Shown here one piece after another: positions 47,101 through 57,659 of a stretch of 64,000 nt of DNA. This stretch comes from Littorina saxatilis (lineage: Eukaryota > Mollusca > Gastropoda > Littorinimorpha > Littorinidae). The position numbers were made by a program, and so were the translations under genes. The stretch spans positions 74,385,102 through 74,449,101 of the forward strand of contig NC_090245.1 of assembly GCF_037325665.1 (NCBI RefSeq), in the 5' to 3' direction. The notes beneath the pieces were generated by a model. That model was not told where the DNA came from. It made no database searches and saw nothing but the letters and a program-made list of their open reading frames with translations. Positions within the stretch are counted from its first letter, which is position 1. Each line of letters starts with the position of its first letter.

Positions 47101-50100
47101 GACGCTAAGGAATGGCGTGGGGTCAAGACGGTCCGGTCGGAGGTGTCGGTCTGAGCAACAGAAACAATGTTCCCGTCGCCCTGACCATTCGACAGAAGTA
47201 CCACGTTCTGTCGAACACCTCCACGTCCAGTAACTAGTCGGCCGGAGCGTCTTATCAAGAGGGACAGCCACCAGTCACACGGACGTCAGAGGGAACCGTA
47301 GTAGCAGTGGTCGTAGGCACGAAGCCTGAAACCCCTGCCCCCACAGGACCGCCCTGAACGGGGTCAATTCGCATCCCAACCCCAGCGGGGAGGGAATTCA
47401 GAGACCCCGTCATCTCCTCCGATCTCCCCCCCCAGAAGGCCGAAACTACTGTCGAAACAGCAGCAGACGACCCAGCGAGGGAGTTCAGAGGAGGACCCGT
47501 GTCCCTCCTGGCTTCCACAGCGGTGGAAACCGAGGAGGGCACAGGAGAGGCACCGGAAAAGGAAGATTTTAATGCCAACTGCACCCGGTGTTCCCAGGCG
47601 GTCACCCATCCAAGTACTAACCGGGCCCGACGTTGCTTAACTTCGGTAGTCGGACGAGAACCGGTGTTTACAACGTGGTATGGCCGTTGGCTGTCAAAAC
47701 CTGAGTCTCTCCAGTAGCCCCTAGATCGGATTCACCAACCCCCAAAGAGGGTTGGGAATCGACCTGCCCCCGGATTCGAGCCAGGGAGGAGAAGGAAACC
47801 TTCCCCCCAGGCTTGAAACCGGGAGGAGCTGAAGCCTGAGACTGAGGGCCGGACAACGGCGTCGAAGGGGGGGAAGCTTGTTCCACTGAAGGAGAAGGAG
47901 AAAGAAGCTTTTTCTTTCCCCTCGACCTTCCCCGAACCTTCGACGGCGCAGCCCCGCCCGAAGTCCCAGGCTCAAGCCCAGCCTGTTTGAGCAAGCTCGC
48001 ATTGAGCTTGCTCAAACAGGCTTTCTCCGCCCTCCCTCGCCGCAAACGCAAAGCGTTTGGGGAGGGAGAGTCGGAGCGCCGAAAGATCCCCTTCTCCGTG
48101 CGTAAAACATGACGCTGGGCGCCCGGAGAAGGGTTGCCCCCGGCAGACTCTGGTTCCGTAGAACCAGAGCCCAAAACAGGACGAGACATCCTACCTCGCC
48201 CTGTACGTACCCTTAAAGACCGAGAATTAACAAAATTCAAAGAAAATTTAGGTCAATACTCAAGTGAATGCGGCGAAACGAGAAGCAGACGAACGGTCAC
48301 CACGAAGTAGGACGGGAGGCACGCCGAGTCCGCCACACAAAAACGGAGGCACAAGTTGAAGGAAACACAACGTAGCCTCAAGCCAGAAGTGGAATAACAC
48401 ACAATAATCCAACAGGTGATAGTCCACACAGAAAAGAAGCCTCTTAGTCCAAAATAATCCGGGAGCGTAGCAGAAACACAGCCGGTCTGACACGCGCGAA
48501 AAAAGAAAGAGGACGCGCCACCTACATCCTGTAAGGGGGAAGCACTCGGACAGTGCTTGGGATCCACGGTGGCGCATGGTTATGGGAGATAATTGTACCC
48601 ACTCAGCGTTTTGTCCAATTTTTTCGGCCTATAATAGATAATGTGCAAGAATAGTACTGTCGAGGTAAGTGTTATATTGACAAAGTAGTTTACTGTGCTG
48701 AATACATATGAAGTTTTCCAGCGAGGAAATAAACAACAAAACCTCACTAAAGCACTTTTGTCTGAGCAGTGGTTATATGCTGTGCTCAAGTTTTTAAGGA
48801 AAGAAAAACAATACAATTACAACCTTTATCATGCAACCCCATTGCCTAAAAAGACAAATATTACAAGCACTGACCACTATTCCTTCACCAAACTTTACAA
48901 GCTTGAACAAAACAAGACAAAAGCAAGCCAGAACAAAACATTAAAAAAAATCTAAACTCTCTAATCAACGCCAACTTTCAATACTACAAGCTTCTCCAGG
49001 TAAAATACAAAGCAATGAAACCTAAATTATAGGACAGTTATTAGACTGAACATACAGCGCATGAGCAAGGTAACAAACAAAGGCACGAGAAAGAGATTGA
49101 ACATAATAAATATACTGTACAACAGGCACATTCACAACACAGGTGCAGAGCAAAATTCAATTAATTCGGTGTTTTATTACTACCATCATTATCAAGAACA
49201 CAAAAGTAAAACTCTGTTTTTAGGACAAAAGGTTTTCCAAGCTGCATTATTATTTTTTCAACCAATGTTAAAAAAAAAGCATAAACAACAGTCTTCAAAG
49301 CCAACCGATACTCTTAAACAATTTTATAACCAGTGAGGCAATGGTCACAAAATGTAATACAACCCCATAAAGACAAAGCACAAAGACAGCTAGTTAAAGC
49401 TATCCCCTTTGGTTACAACTTAACACTTAATAGACGTTTAGATTTGTTTGTTTGCTTAACGCCCAGCCGACCACGAAGGGCCATATCAGGGCGGTGCTGC
49501 TTTGACATATAACGTGCGCCACACACAAGACAGAAGTCGCAGCACAGGCTTCATGTCTCACCCAGTCACATTATTCTGACACCGGACCAACCAGTCCTAG
49601 GACTAACCCCATAATGCCAGACGCCAGGCGGAGCAGCCACTAGATTGCCAATTTTAAAGTCTTAGGTATGACCCGGCCGGGGTTCGAACCCACGACCTCC
49701 CGATCACGGGGCGGACGCCTTACCACTAGGCCAACCGTGCCGGTATATAGACGTTTAGAAATAACTGTAGGGTTTGTATGGGTTGTGAAAGAGTGAATAC
49801 CCTTGCTTTTTGGGGGACAAATAAATGCACACATGCTCCTTGTCCACGTGTTTCAGACACACCCCTAGCTAGTGATTGGCCCGTTCAATGTTTGTCCCCC
49901 TAAAAGAAAGGGCATTCACTTTCTCACCAAAGAACCTGACAAGAGTTATCTACAGAAGTCGTCTATGGACCTTTGTTAAGCGCCTGTGCCCTGAATACAG
50001 CAAATGAGCATGAACTCACAAACACATCCAAGGTGTCAACAACTTTGTCGAGCAGATTGTGCAAGAACTCAAGGATGGTAGGGATGAACTTGGCCAGTTC

Positions 50101-53100
50101 GGGCAGGTACACTTCAATCCACTTCATCAACTGTCCTGCTCCCTGTAAGATAAAAGCAAGCAAAATTTAGTTTCAGTTTTCCTGTGGGTATCATTGGACT
50201 GTATCAGGATGTGAGGTTGGTTAGGTTTTTTTTGTGGAACATTTCTTCCATTTTAAAATTTTGATTTCATCATTTGCTTGAAGAGCTGTAACTCTGTATT
50301 TAATGTTTGTCAACAGATTGCCTTTCAAAGTATAGGCACCAATAGGATGAAATGTATATCTTGATTGCATGTAAGTATGGTGATCAAAAAGATGCCAGTA
50401 AGGTAGCCCTTTGTGTACATACTCAAATCTTTCACATCCTCAGGTTGTTTCCGCAAACCTTGAACTGTTTTCATTTCTCAAAACATTTTCAACACAAAAT
50501 GTCCTAAACAAAGGTTTTTTTAAATTACCAAACAGATGAATCAATAAAGTCTCTAAATATTATGATTTAATTCTTTGCTCACCGCTTTCATCAGTTGCGG
50601 TGTTGACTGGCACCATGTGAAGAAGTGCGAGCACAGGTTGCTGATGTTCTGGACGGCCAGGGACGCCATGAGAGCGGACTGTGAGAAGAGTTCCCCGACC
50701 TTGCCGATCAGAAACACTACCAGGGTCGTGATGCGTTCTTTTACGTTCAGCACCTGCAAGCAAGCAAAATATACATGTTATCAGTTTGTTGGTTTTTTTA
50801 TCATCTGCTGCTGTCTGGTTCTTGGCCTTTCTCTCGCTCCCTCTCTCTCTCCCTCTCTCTCATCTTGTACATGTAGCGTGTAATATAAAAGTTACATATT
50901 ACATCAAACTTCTTGTTAATTCTCCACCACTTTCCGACACGTAACGCAAAAGTAGCTAAAATGATTGTCTTCTCTCTGTGCACGTGATTCATGTTTTACA
51001 TTCAGTCAATACTAAAAAGGGGGGAGGGGACCTTCGTTTCTTGAAACTGCTTCCTCACTCCTATCTTCCTGTTAACAAATCCATTTTACACACACAGATT
51101 ACTCTTTCCCAGTGCAGCATGTTGTTGAGGTTTCAACTTCATTTTAGAACCTCTACTCTGTGGCAAGATGACACCCTTATGTTTGAGTATTGTACAAAAA
51201 CCATGTTCGAAATACACTCACAGATTTGGCTACATCTGGAGGCAGGTATTCAACAAACTTATTCCACACACGCGTGACAGCATCAACCACTTCTTTGCAA
51301 GCCGTTTGAGTTCCATCCTTCGTCAAAGTCACCAGCTGAAACAAAACCATAATCTATTTTGAATTCAAGCCACATTTGAGAGAGAGAACTTGGTTACTAT
51401 ATAACAGAAGAACCTGAAGTCTATGTATAACTAAAACTTTCAGCCATCTAACATTGTAGGTTAGTTCACTGTAGTTTAGGTCACAATCTGAGAGTTTTCA
51501 GAAAAGGTTACACCTATTTATCTGAATGAAGCTGCCAATACCATAGCTCTCACTCTAAATCAATCTGGGTAAGCTGTTATGCAAATCCTACAAGCTGGTC
51601 ATTACATTACTACCCACCCTGGGTGACTATACATACTTGATTAGATCCGTCTCTTCCAATAACAGAATGACCAAAACCAATAAAACCCTTGTATCTGTGC
51701 AATGACAGGCTCAATAGATGAATTCTGAAAACTTTGTCGGGTTTGTATGGGTTGAGGAAGAGTGAATACCCTTGCCAAAACCTCTGACAAACATTGGAGG
51801 GGCCAATCACTAGCGAGGGGTGTGTCTGAAACACGTCCTCCTGTCCTTGTGTTTCTGACACACCCCATGCTAGTGATTAGCCCCTCCAATGTGTGTCAGA
51901 GGCATTTGGCAAGGGTATCCACTCTTCAACAACCCATACAAACCTGACCGAGCTATTTCCAAAAATCGTCTATTAACAAAACAGAACAAAACATATCTTA
52001 CATGACCAACGAGTTCCACCAATTCCTGCAAAAAATTTCCCAGGATCAACTGGGCGCGAACCAGATCTCCTTTGGCTTTTGCCAACACAGCGTCGTGAAC
52101 ACGACTGGCCAGCTCAACCACCCTCTCCTTACGGTTACTGGCATTGCTCTCTGTGAATTCAAAACAAAAACAAAATATTATTAAAATATATTTTTCTAAC
52201 AATGAATTTCTTGAACTGTATAGCTATTCCAATTTACTCAACAGATATATACCTAGAACGAATTCATAAACAGGAACAAACTTCTTCTTTGACTTGAACT
52301 GCCATAAACGTGTACCTCTACACTTTCTCTCTAGTTCTCTCAGTGTTAGCCTCTGAATTTTTGTTCAACTGCTCTGGTGAAAGTACTATATATCAGCAGA
52401 GACATACATACAGAGATGCGAAGCGAGGGCCGCTCGTGTGAACTCTTGGGGTACCGCACTCGGTCAGCGTGACCTCGCGCGATTGTTAGCCATCATCCCG
52501 TACTACGTTGTTCGCTTGCTCTCTGACACCGATTTGAAGTGCTTTTCTGTCATATTTCTTTGGATATATCCAGCTTCAGACGAGAGATATCAGTGGTAAG
52601 TAAACTTGATTCATATTCTGTAGCTTCAATAGTGTGCACATGAACGCATTTGAGAGGATTGGGTTCCCGAAGTGAGTCAAAAACGGTTCCTTCGGTTCTT
52701 GCGGCCATTGTTTCCAAGTCCATTGTGCGTGGAGGCAATGTTTGGGAGCTAATATTTTCTTTTGTGCGCAACTTTGCTTTCCCTTAACTGGCAAATGGAT
52801 TACTGGTGTATACATTAATCTGTTTGTATAATTTTTGACGCGCTGTAATTAAATTTGATGCTTTTAAGTCTCACTCAAGTGGTTCTCGCACTTACACTGG
52901 CGTGTGGATAAAAAGTTTTTAAGGAGAAATGAGCGAAATTGCTTACTTTAGGATTCATCTTCTAATCACCAAATGATGCAATAATCTTCTTCTTGTGATT
53001 TTCTGTTTCTCTTGAGTGCAAATAATTAACAGGTTGCATGTTTTATTATCTATGATTTTCTCTGAAACAGTTATAACTCTTTAAAAACACAACAATTGCA

Positions 53101-55765
53101 GCCAGCTTGGCGCCAGTGGGAGGATTACTTGCCCCTGCCGTAGGCGAAGATAACGCGAGCTTGGCGCCAGTGGGAGGATTACTTGCCCCTGCCGTAGGCG
53201 AAGATAACGCGAGCGGGAAGACAGCGCTTCGCATCTCTTCTATCTATGTCTCTGATATCAGACACTGATTTGCAAGGCCTTAACAGTTCTGAAAGAACAA
53301 ACGTTTTCAATGGGTGGGGGGAAATAGTAACAATAAACAACAGTAATCATAGGAAAAATAAACTCAAATCAACATGAATGACAGAATATTCTTCAGTAGA
53401 AGTGGTACCTTTCTCAGCGGGGAGATAGAAGTCCATGAGCTTCTCAATGCTGTCCAGGCTGACATCGGCCTGCTCCACAATGAACTTGCCCAAAGCCGTG
53501 TCAAGGCCACTGTCCATCATCTTCTCCCCAGTGGCCTTGAAGCCAGAGGTCATGCTGCTCATCTGCACATACATTTAAACAATTACTATACAGTTTTTTG
53601 TTTTTTTTCAGTATACATTAAGATTTTAACCACTGTTTGAAGTACCTTCATTTCAAAGTACAGTTCTGTATCTAAAAAGCAGCAAAGGGCAACGACATGA
53701 AAAAATAAATATTTCACTGTCCTTACATTTTTCATTCAATATAGATTAGAAGAAAAAAATTGAATATTTTGCTCAATACAGAAAAAGCACTACATACTCA
53801 ACAAGAAGTACACACTACTCCAGGCATGTGTACTTGATCAAAATTCCTTACAAAAACACGTATGCGCCAAAATACAGCCAAAATACAGTTTTGCATTATC
53901 TCTTCTTCCAAGCTCATAAGCAGAACCAACAAAACTGACTTTCACTCAGTGCCAAATGAACCAACAAACAGGACCAACTTACAGCTGACTTGCCAGTGTT
54001 GACAACAGCCGAGGTGACAGCGGTGCCAGTCCTGACAGCGTAGACAGCAGGCTTCATGGCAGTGGTAGCCACAGCAGTGCCAACATCCACGGCCGTCTTT
54101 CCTGCCTTGTACGCCATCTTGGCGGGAATCAGCACCGGCCTGGCCACCGGTTCCACGTAGGGCCAGTACTGCTCGTACTTCTCCTGAGTCTCCTGCATCA
54201 CCTGTGGGCATGACAAGTAAGCATGGATGAATATCTGCTGTGAAATCAACCTTACAAAAGTGCCTGTGCACGCTTGCAAAATAAATATATATTTTGTTAA
54301 AGTTTGAAGAAAGGATACGGCCAGATCAAGATATGACAGGTAATTTGACCGATTCTTTAAATCAATTGGTTAATACTTTTCTATAAATCATTAAATGCGA
54401 TTCTTCAAATCCATTAATTTTTTCAGTAAATTATTGAATACAGGGCCTGACAATCTCGTCCAAAAAATGTAATAAGTCAAACAATGCAACAAGTAACTTT
54501 CCTGATTTTCAGCCACAATGATTTGCAATTCAAAAATGTAATGCATCAATAACTAATAACCAATCCTTGGCCGAAACCCTGAATAAGTAATAATATTTCA
54601 GGGTGAAAGTTGTCTTGAGATGTCAGTCAAGGAAGAAGAGGATTTCAGGGTGAAAGTAAATTGAATTGAATTGAACTTTATTTAACAAGGATTAAGATTT
54701 AAGGCTACGGCTTTTCTTACAATCTGTCCTTGGGACGCATAGACACACAATTATATAATTAAAAAATTAAAAATTAAAAAAGTTAAAAAGTTAACAAAAG
54801 GAGGTCGGAAAACTTCAGCACGTGATAATAAAGATGACGATGATGATGACGATGATGATGATAATGATGATGATGAAGATGAGGGCCATGAAGAGCATAG
54901 TATTACATATGTGGTTATTCATAAAATCAAATGCATACTATGCAGGTAATTATAAATACAAAAGGAGAGGGAGGGGGTCAGACGTCAGCTGTATGCTCGT
55001 TTGTTTATTGGCTGCCCCCTCTTCATCGCAGGGGGTGAGGGTGGTGATGATGGTGGCAAAGCAACTTACCTCCTGCGTTGGGCGGGTGATGATTGGGAAG
55101 GTCGATTCCAGAGTGTCCAGCTTCTCGCATGCATAGTTGTTCGCTCGGTCAACTGGAACACATGAACAGAGTGAGCAAACTTATTTTCTACATATCTGAT
55201 GTTAAAAACTTCACACAGTAACCAAACATCTTAGCTGTACATTTCAAAATATCACCTTACAAGATTGTTCTGGTCGCAGGTCCGAGTCCAAACTTTGTTA
55301 AATACTTTAATCTCCCTAGATCAAATTTTAATCAAAACCAAAGCTTTCTCAGAAGTCTGGAAAAAAAGAGAAGCCAGTCAATTTTGTTGATCAATGTATG
55401 TACCCATCAGTTTCTTGATAACAGCTTTTCCGCCAATACAGCACCAAACTCATATATTTCAACGCATGCCCTTAAATTCCTTTTGGTGAAAAAACCCAAA
55501 ATGTTACTTCATCTGTAAAGAATGACTTACTGGGCATCTGAAAGGTGCCATAAATTCTAGGTACAGCTGTACCAGCCACAACTTTAGCTGTGTACTCCAC
55601 CATCCCAAGGTAGGAACGGAAGATGCAGTTGTGTCCCTTGGTGCGCTCATACAGGTCCATGACCTGGCTGTAGGCATCGTTGACCATGGGCAGTTCACCC
55701 AGCTTGGTGAAGATCTGCTCCGGTTGTTCTTGTTGTTCGTGCTCCATCGTTGCTTGTCGGTACAT
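41189..55765 (-). CDS. PLIN: Perilipin-type (PAT family) lipid-droplet protein, multi-exon
   Basis: Coats lipid droplets and controls lipase access. Coding exons in transcript order: 55,765-55,531 (from exon start 55,775), 55,153-55,070, 54,201-53,983, 53,562-53,409, 52,150-52,002, 51,335-51,222, 50,753-50,583 and 50,142-50,020. One of two last exons follows: 42,801-42,712 or 41,305-41,189. All junctions have GT/AG. PAT domain: MVNDAYSQVMDLYERTKG, YLGMVEYTAKVVAGTAVP, NNYACEKLDTLESTFPI. Next come amphipathic 11-mer-like helices (KTAVDVGTAVATTAMKPAVY, then AVRTGTAVTSAVV). The C-terminal four-helix-bundle region includes LASRVHDAVLAKAKGDLVRA and WNKFVEYLPPD. The product is about 445 or 454 residues, normal for animal perilipins. 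Oddity: the conserved frame changes by one base inside exon 2, at an AAA run near 55,141. All other phases fit, so an assembly indel is likely (see findings). The start is the first ATG in the conserved frame; a second lies six codons on. Confidence 0.88.
41535..41890. mobile_element. Harbinger-like MITE (356 bp) in a perilipin intron
   Basis: Inverted ends GGCCAAAAAGAAAAATGTCT at 41,535 and the complement ending 41,890, extending about 32 bp to TTTCCGGTAAC. TAA flanks both sides (41,532-41,534 and 41,891-41,893), consistent with the 3-bp TWA target of PIF/Harbinger elements. Confidence 0.7.
42710..42801 (-). CDS. PLIN: Alternative last coding exon of the perilipin-type gene
   Basis: Acceptor TCAACAG|GGTATTGC at 42,801. 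The exon encodes GIAGMRRRRMV, then SSLQVDNGGENVEMEELN and stop TAA (42,714-42,712). Just two bases after the stop comes the donor GA|GTAAGA. The exon can therefore be spliced in (29-residue acidic tail) or skipped in favour of 41,305-41,189 (38-residue tail beginning AVDMPVELSGRELMD). Both acceptors are phase 0, matching exon 8. Confidence 0.75.
43005..43208 (+). repeat. DIRS inverted terminal repeat (downstream end)
   Basis: Complementary to 48,503-48,681. Contains GGATCCACGG/CCGTGGATCC and GGATGTAGGTGGCGCG in matching order. Its outermost ~55 bp are copied inverted at 43,271-43,326. Confidence 0.9.
43271..43366. repeat. DIRS internal complementary region
   Basis: 43,271-43,326 is the reverse complement of the left edge (43,005-43,060). 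43,328-43,366 is the reverse complement of the right edge (about 48,643-48,681). The two edge copies meet at ...CCTTAC|A|GTCAAT..., the arrangement DIRS elements use to form a circular intermediate. Confidence 0.9.
43608..44110 (-). mobile_element. DIRS part: tyrosine recombinase N-terminal region
   Basis: Contains STNQLYDLRWRAWATFALSK and DLANFLVEV, then LSSKTLLGYRSAIAST, the typical core-binding half of DIRS-type tyrosine recombinases. Fossil. Confidence 0.8.
46560..47060. repeat. GC-rich minisatellite inside the DIRS gag-like region
   Basis: Units of about 120-130 bp built from CCATCCGGACCCGTAGGTCC, GGTCCGGTACCGTACCATCC and AGGTGGTCGGGTGGTCCGG. At least three good copies and several partial ones. 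Every reading frame is long here because the motif lacks stop codons, so frame length is no evidence of coding. Confidence 0.7.
47574..47691 (-). rRNA. 5S rRNA-like sequence embedded in the DIRS element
   Basis: The 118 nt on the minus strand, from GCCAACGGCCATACCAC at 47,691 to GGTGCAGTTGGC at 47,574, follow animal 5S rRNA from end to end. They include CACCGGTTCTCGTCCGA, CCGAAGTTAAGCAACGTCGG and GCCCGGTTAGTACTTGGATG, then GGTGACCGCCTGGGAACACC. The two ends pair (GCCAAC/GTTGGC) with changes on both sides relative to the usual GUCUAC/GUAGGC, so helix I is kept. The internal Pol III control region (box A-like AGTTAAGCAACG and box C around ACTTGGATGGGTGACC) looks intact. No T-run terminator follows directly. 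It is either an insertion from a 5S gene or a fixed part of this element family. Not a member of a visible 5S array. Confidence 0.85.
48503..48681 (-). repeat. DIRS inverted terminal repeat (upstream end)
   Basis: Inverted partner of 43,005-43,208. Confidence 0.9.
49443..49747 (-). mobile_element. tRNA-derived SINE, full length, with 12-bp target duplication
   Basis: On the minus strand: A-box in GGCCTAGTGGTAAGGCG, B-box in GGGTTCGAACCC, a body of about 200 bp, and the 3' end GGTCGGCTGGGCGTTAAGC plus an AAACAAACAAAT tail. Flanked by TAGACGTTTAGA at 49,431-49,442 and 49,748-49,759. The tRNA-like head lacks a closing acceptor stem, so this is not a tRNA gene. In a perilipin intron. Confidence 0.85.
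49767..49940. repeat. Foldback element, degenerate copy
   Basis: Inverted arms TAGGGTTTGTATGGGTTG ... and a weakened complement. Same family as 51,736-51,948. Its left edge carries the SINE. Confidence 0.5.
51736..51948. repeat. Foldback element (213 bp)
   Basis: Arms of about 90 bp: GTCGGGTTTGTATGGGTTG at 51,736 and CAACCCATACAAACCTGAC ending 51,948, with CAATCACTAGC/GCTAGTGATTAG near the centre. In the perilipin intron between exons 5 and 6. Confidence 0.75.
52389..53259 (+). mobile_element. Short deletion derivative of the 1.1-8.9 kb DNA element
   Basis: Inverted ends with AGAGATGCGAAGCG at both edges. The first ~710 bp match 1,096-1,835 and the last part matches 8,806-8,890. A 54-bp unit (GCTTGGCGCCAGTGGGAGGA...) is present twice in tandem at 53,104-53,157 and 53,158-53,211. 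In the perilipin intron between exons 4 and 5, with no coding capacity. Confidence 0.8.
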
Positions 55766-56128
55766 AGGATGTCTCCTGCAAGCACAGAAAGGTTGCAAAA
55801 CTGTTACAAGCGTATACAGTAAGACTGCAAACTTCTGACAATTAAGCTTATACAGTTATGTACAGTTACATAGTAAGATTGCAAAATCATGACGAGCTTA
55901 CTTACTTAAAGTAGGGGACGTCTAATTGTACCTGTACTTTTATCAACCGCAATGTTGAGAGAAAACGGATCACATGAAAAATAAAAGCTATGTTTCAAGA
56001 CCATTCTTTTCTTTTACAACCAATCACAGAATTTCTTTTTAAAACAAGAGGCGAAGCCTTCAAGGCTCACGTAAGAAATCGACAAACAGTAACACAAACT
56101 CAATCACTCCGTCACACACACACACAGT

Positions 56129-56185
<57 letters not shown>

Positions 56186-56470
56186 GCATAGGTGAAACTG
56201 TGCAAGAAAGCGAGACACTAGATCTAGATCTGTCTGTCTGCATGTAGCCTACTTACATGGACACGACTGCCAAATAGTCTCGGCCCGCTCAAAATACCAA
56301 TCACCGAGACTTTCAGTAATTCCATCGCGTGACGTCTAACCCTCGTACGTCATAATGTGACGTCAATGTAATATGACGTCTTCAAATGTTAAAGTTTCTA
56401 CCACAGACATACATACATACATACATATACATACATACATACATACATACATACATGTACATACGCACGC
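56129..56470. repeat. AC tract (56,129-56,180) and ACAT tract (56,405-56,460)
   Basis: Two separate simple repeats on either side of the candidate promoter. Confidence 0.8.
56257..56380 (-). promoter_or_regulatory. Candidate perilipin first exon end and CRE-rich promoter
   Basis: On the minus strand, GTCCAT|GTAAGTAGG (exon edge 56,257) is a strong donor, and the next acceptor downstream is that of the first coding exon (55,775). This suggests a non-coding first exon. Just upstream lie an inverted CCAAT box (56,297-56,301) and four CRE-type words: TGACGTC at 56,330, TACGTCA at 56,346, the full palindrome TGACGTCA at 56,358-56,365, and TGACGTC at 56,374. Regulation by CREB/ATF factors is inference. 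The transcription start is not determined. Confidence 0.45.
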
Positions 56471-57242
56471 ACGCACAGACAGACAAAAGTTAGCATCGCA
56501 TAGGCTACACTTCGTGAGCCAAAAACTGAAAGTTTACCTCAATTTATGACCATCTCTTTCTACCATGAACGCAAATCAGAATTTAATTACTGCAATCAAC
56601 TGCAAACCCACTACATCGTATCACCATCCATTTGTTGTTGCTTTTTTCAGCTGTTATAATTTTGCTCATGGACCTCTGAATTAATAAGACAGTAAAAACG
56701 CAATAGGTCAAAATAGTTCTCAGAAGTTGTTTCAGTAAGTAAAAAAGCAAACAAGCCGAACACACTCACAAAATAATGAATCCCAAGTACCAGCAGTGCA
56801 AAACTTGTCTACGCACACAGACTAAAGCCAGCCGAACACTCCTGCACTGTGTGAAGCCAAATAACAAACTGACTTGGGTCAAGGCAAACGCTCACAATTT
56901 ATACCCAGGACTTTACCCTTGTCCCCAAACATGTACACTAATCTAACCTGGCAATAACCAAACAAAACCGACAATAGTTTTGGTGGAGGTTTGTTATGTG
57001 TACCTAAGATTAGAACAAAGATTGAGGTCATGGCTGGGCGATGACATTGTACCTATGTGGTGGCCTGTCAGTGTCAGTGGACTCATTCAAATGCTAACGG
57101 GGCTGCAGAAGGTAATCCTAGGCTCTTTATCAAAGGCTTAAATTTGACTTTTGATGCTGCCCTGCGCTGCTTTTAAGGCACCCCTATGTGGTGTCATTGA
57201 GGGTCACGCTAGTTGTATATGTACACATAACCATTCAAAGAA

Positions 57243-57257
57243 CATCTGTGTGTGTGT

Positions 57258-57350
<93 letters not shown>
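57243..57350 (+). repeat. TG microsatellite
   Basis: About 50 units of TG with one TATG interruption near the left end. Confidence 0.9.
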
Positions 57351-57355
<5 letters not shown>

Positions 57356-57601
57356 ATATATGTTGTCCCTAAGTGCAAATTCCAATGATATGTGTGCACA
57401 AGTGTGCGCACACGCGTCTGTGTGTAAATAATTATCTTATGAGAATTGCCACTGATAAACAACTACTTCATAGATGGTACGTACTGTTAATCTGTACTGT
57501 TTTCCAGTTCAACTGCACTAATGCTATGCATCCATAAACAGGATAATAAATGTGTCTGATGTGAAGTATTTTTCATATCCTGAACTGAAGTTTTACTCTA
57601 G

Positions 57602-57653
57602 GTGCATCAGCACTGTTCTTGGTGCATCAGCACTGTTCTTGGTGCATCAGCAC
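57602..57653 (+). repeat. Short tandem repeat, 20-bp unit
   Basis: GGTGCATCAGCACTGTTCTT occurs two and a half times in a row. GCATNAGCAC-like words recur to about 57,800. Confidence 0.75.
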
Positions 57654-57659
57654 CTACAG

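Larger units (their letters stand above)
43005..48681 (-). mobile_element. Fossil DIRS-type (tyrosine-recombinase) retroelement, 5.7 kb
   Basis: Inverted terminal repeats at 43,005-43,208 and 48,503-48,681, plus an internal complementary region at 43,271-43,366. In minus-strand order there is a gag-like low-complexity region (about 48,240-45,390), a reverse transcriptase/RNase H part (about 45,319-44,063) and a tyrosine recombinase part (about 44,100-43,608). This is the standard DIRS order. RT and RNase H words include DLQDAYFHILVAPGYRHLLR and FVPGKLNALVDILSR. The element is broken, with several breaks. It lies in the perilipin intron between exons 8 and 9, in the same orientation as the gene. 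The GC-rich base composition contrasts sharply with the AT-rich intron. Confidence 0.88.

Noticed and set aside
46292-47258. Long overlapping frames on both strands (188-271 codons) as host genes
   Set aside because: They cross a GC-rich minisatellite lacking stop codons in most frames and lie inside the DIRS element.
57602-57653. CRISPR-like direct repeats
   Set aside because: Adjacent 20-bp tandem copies without spacers, in an intron-bearing animal genome.
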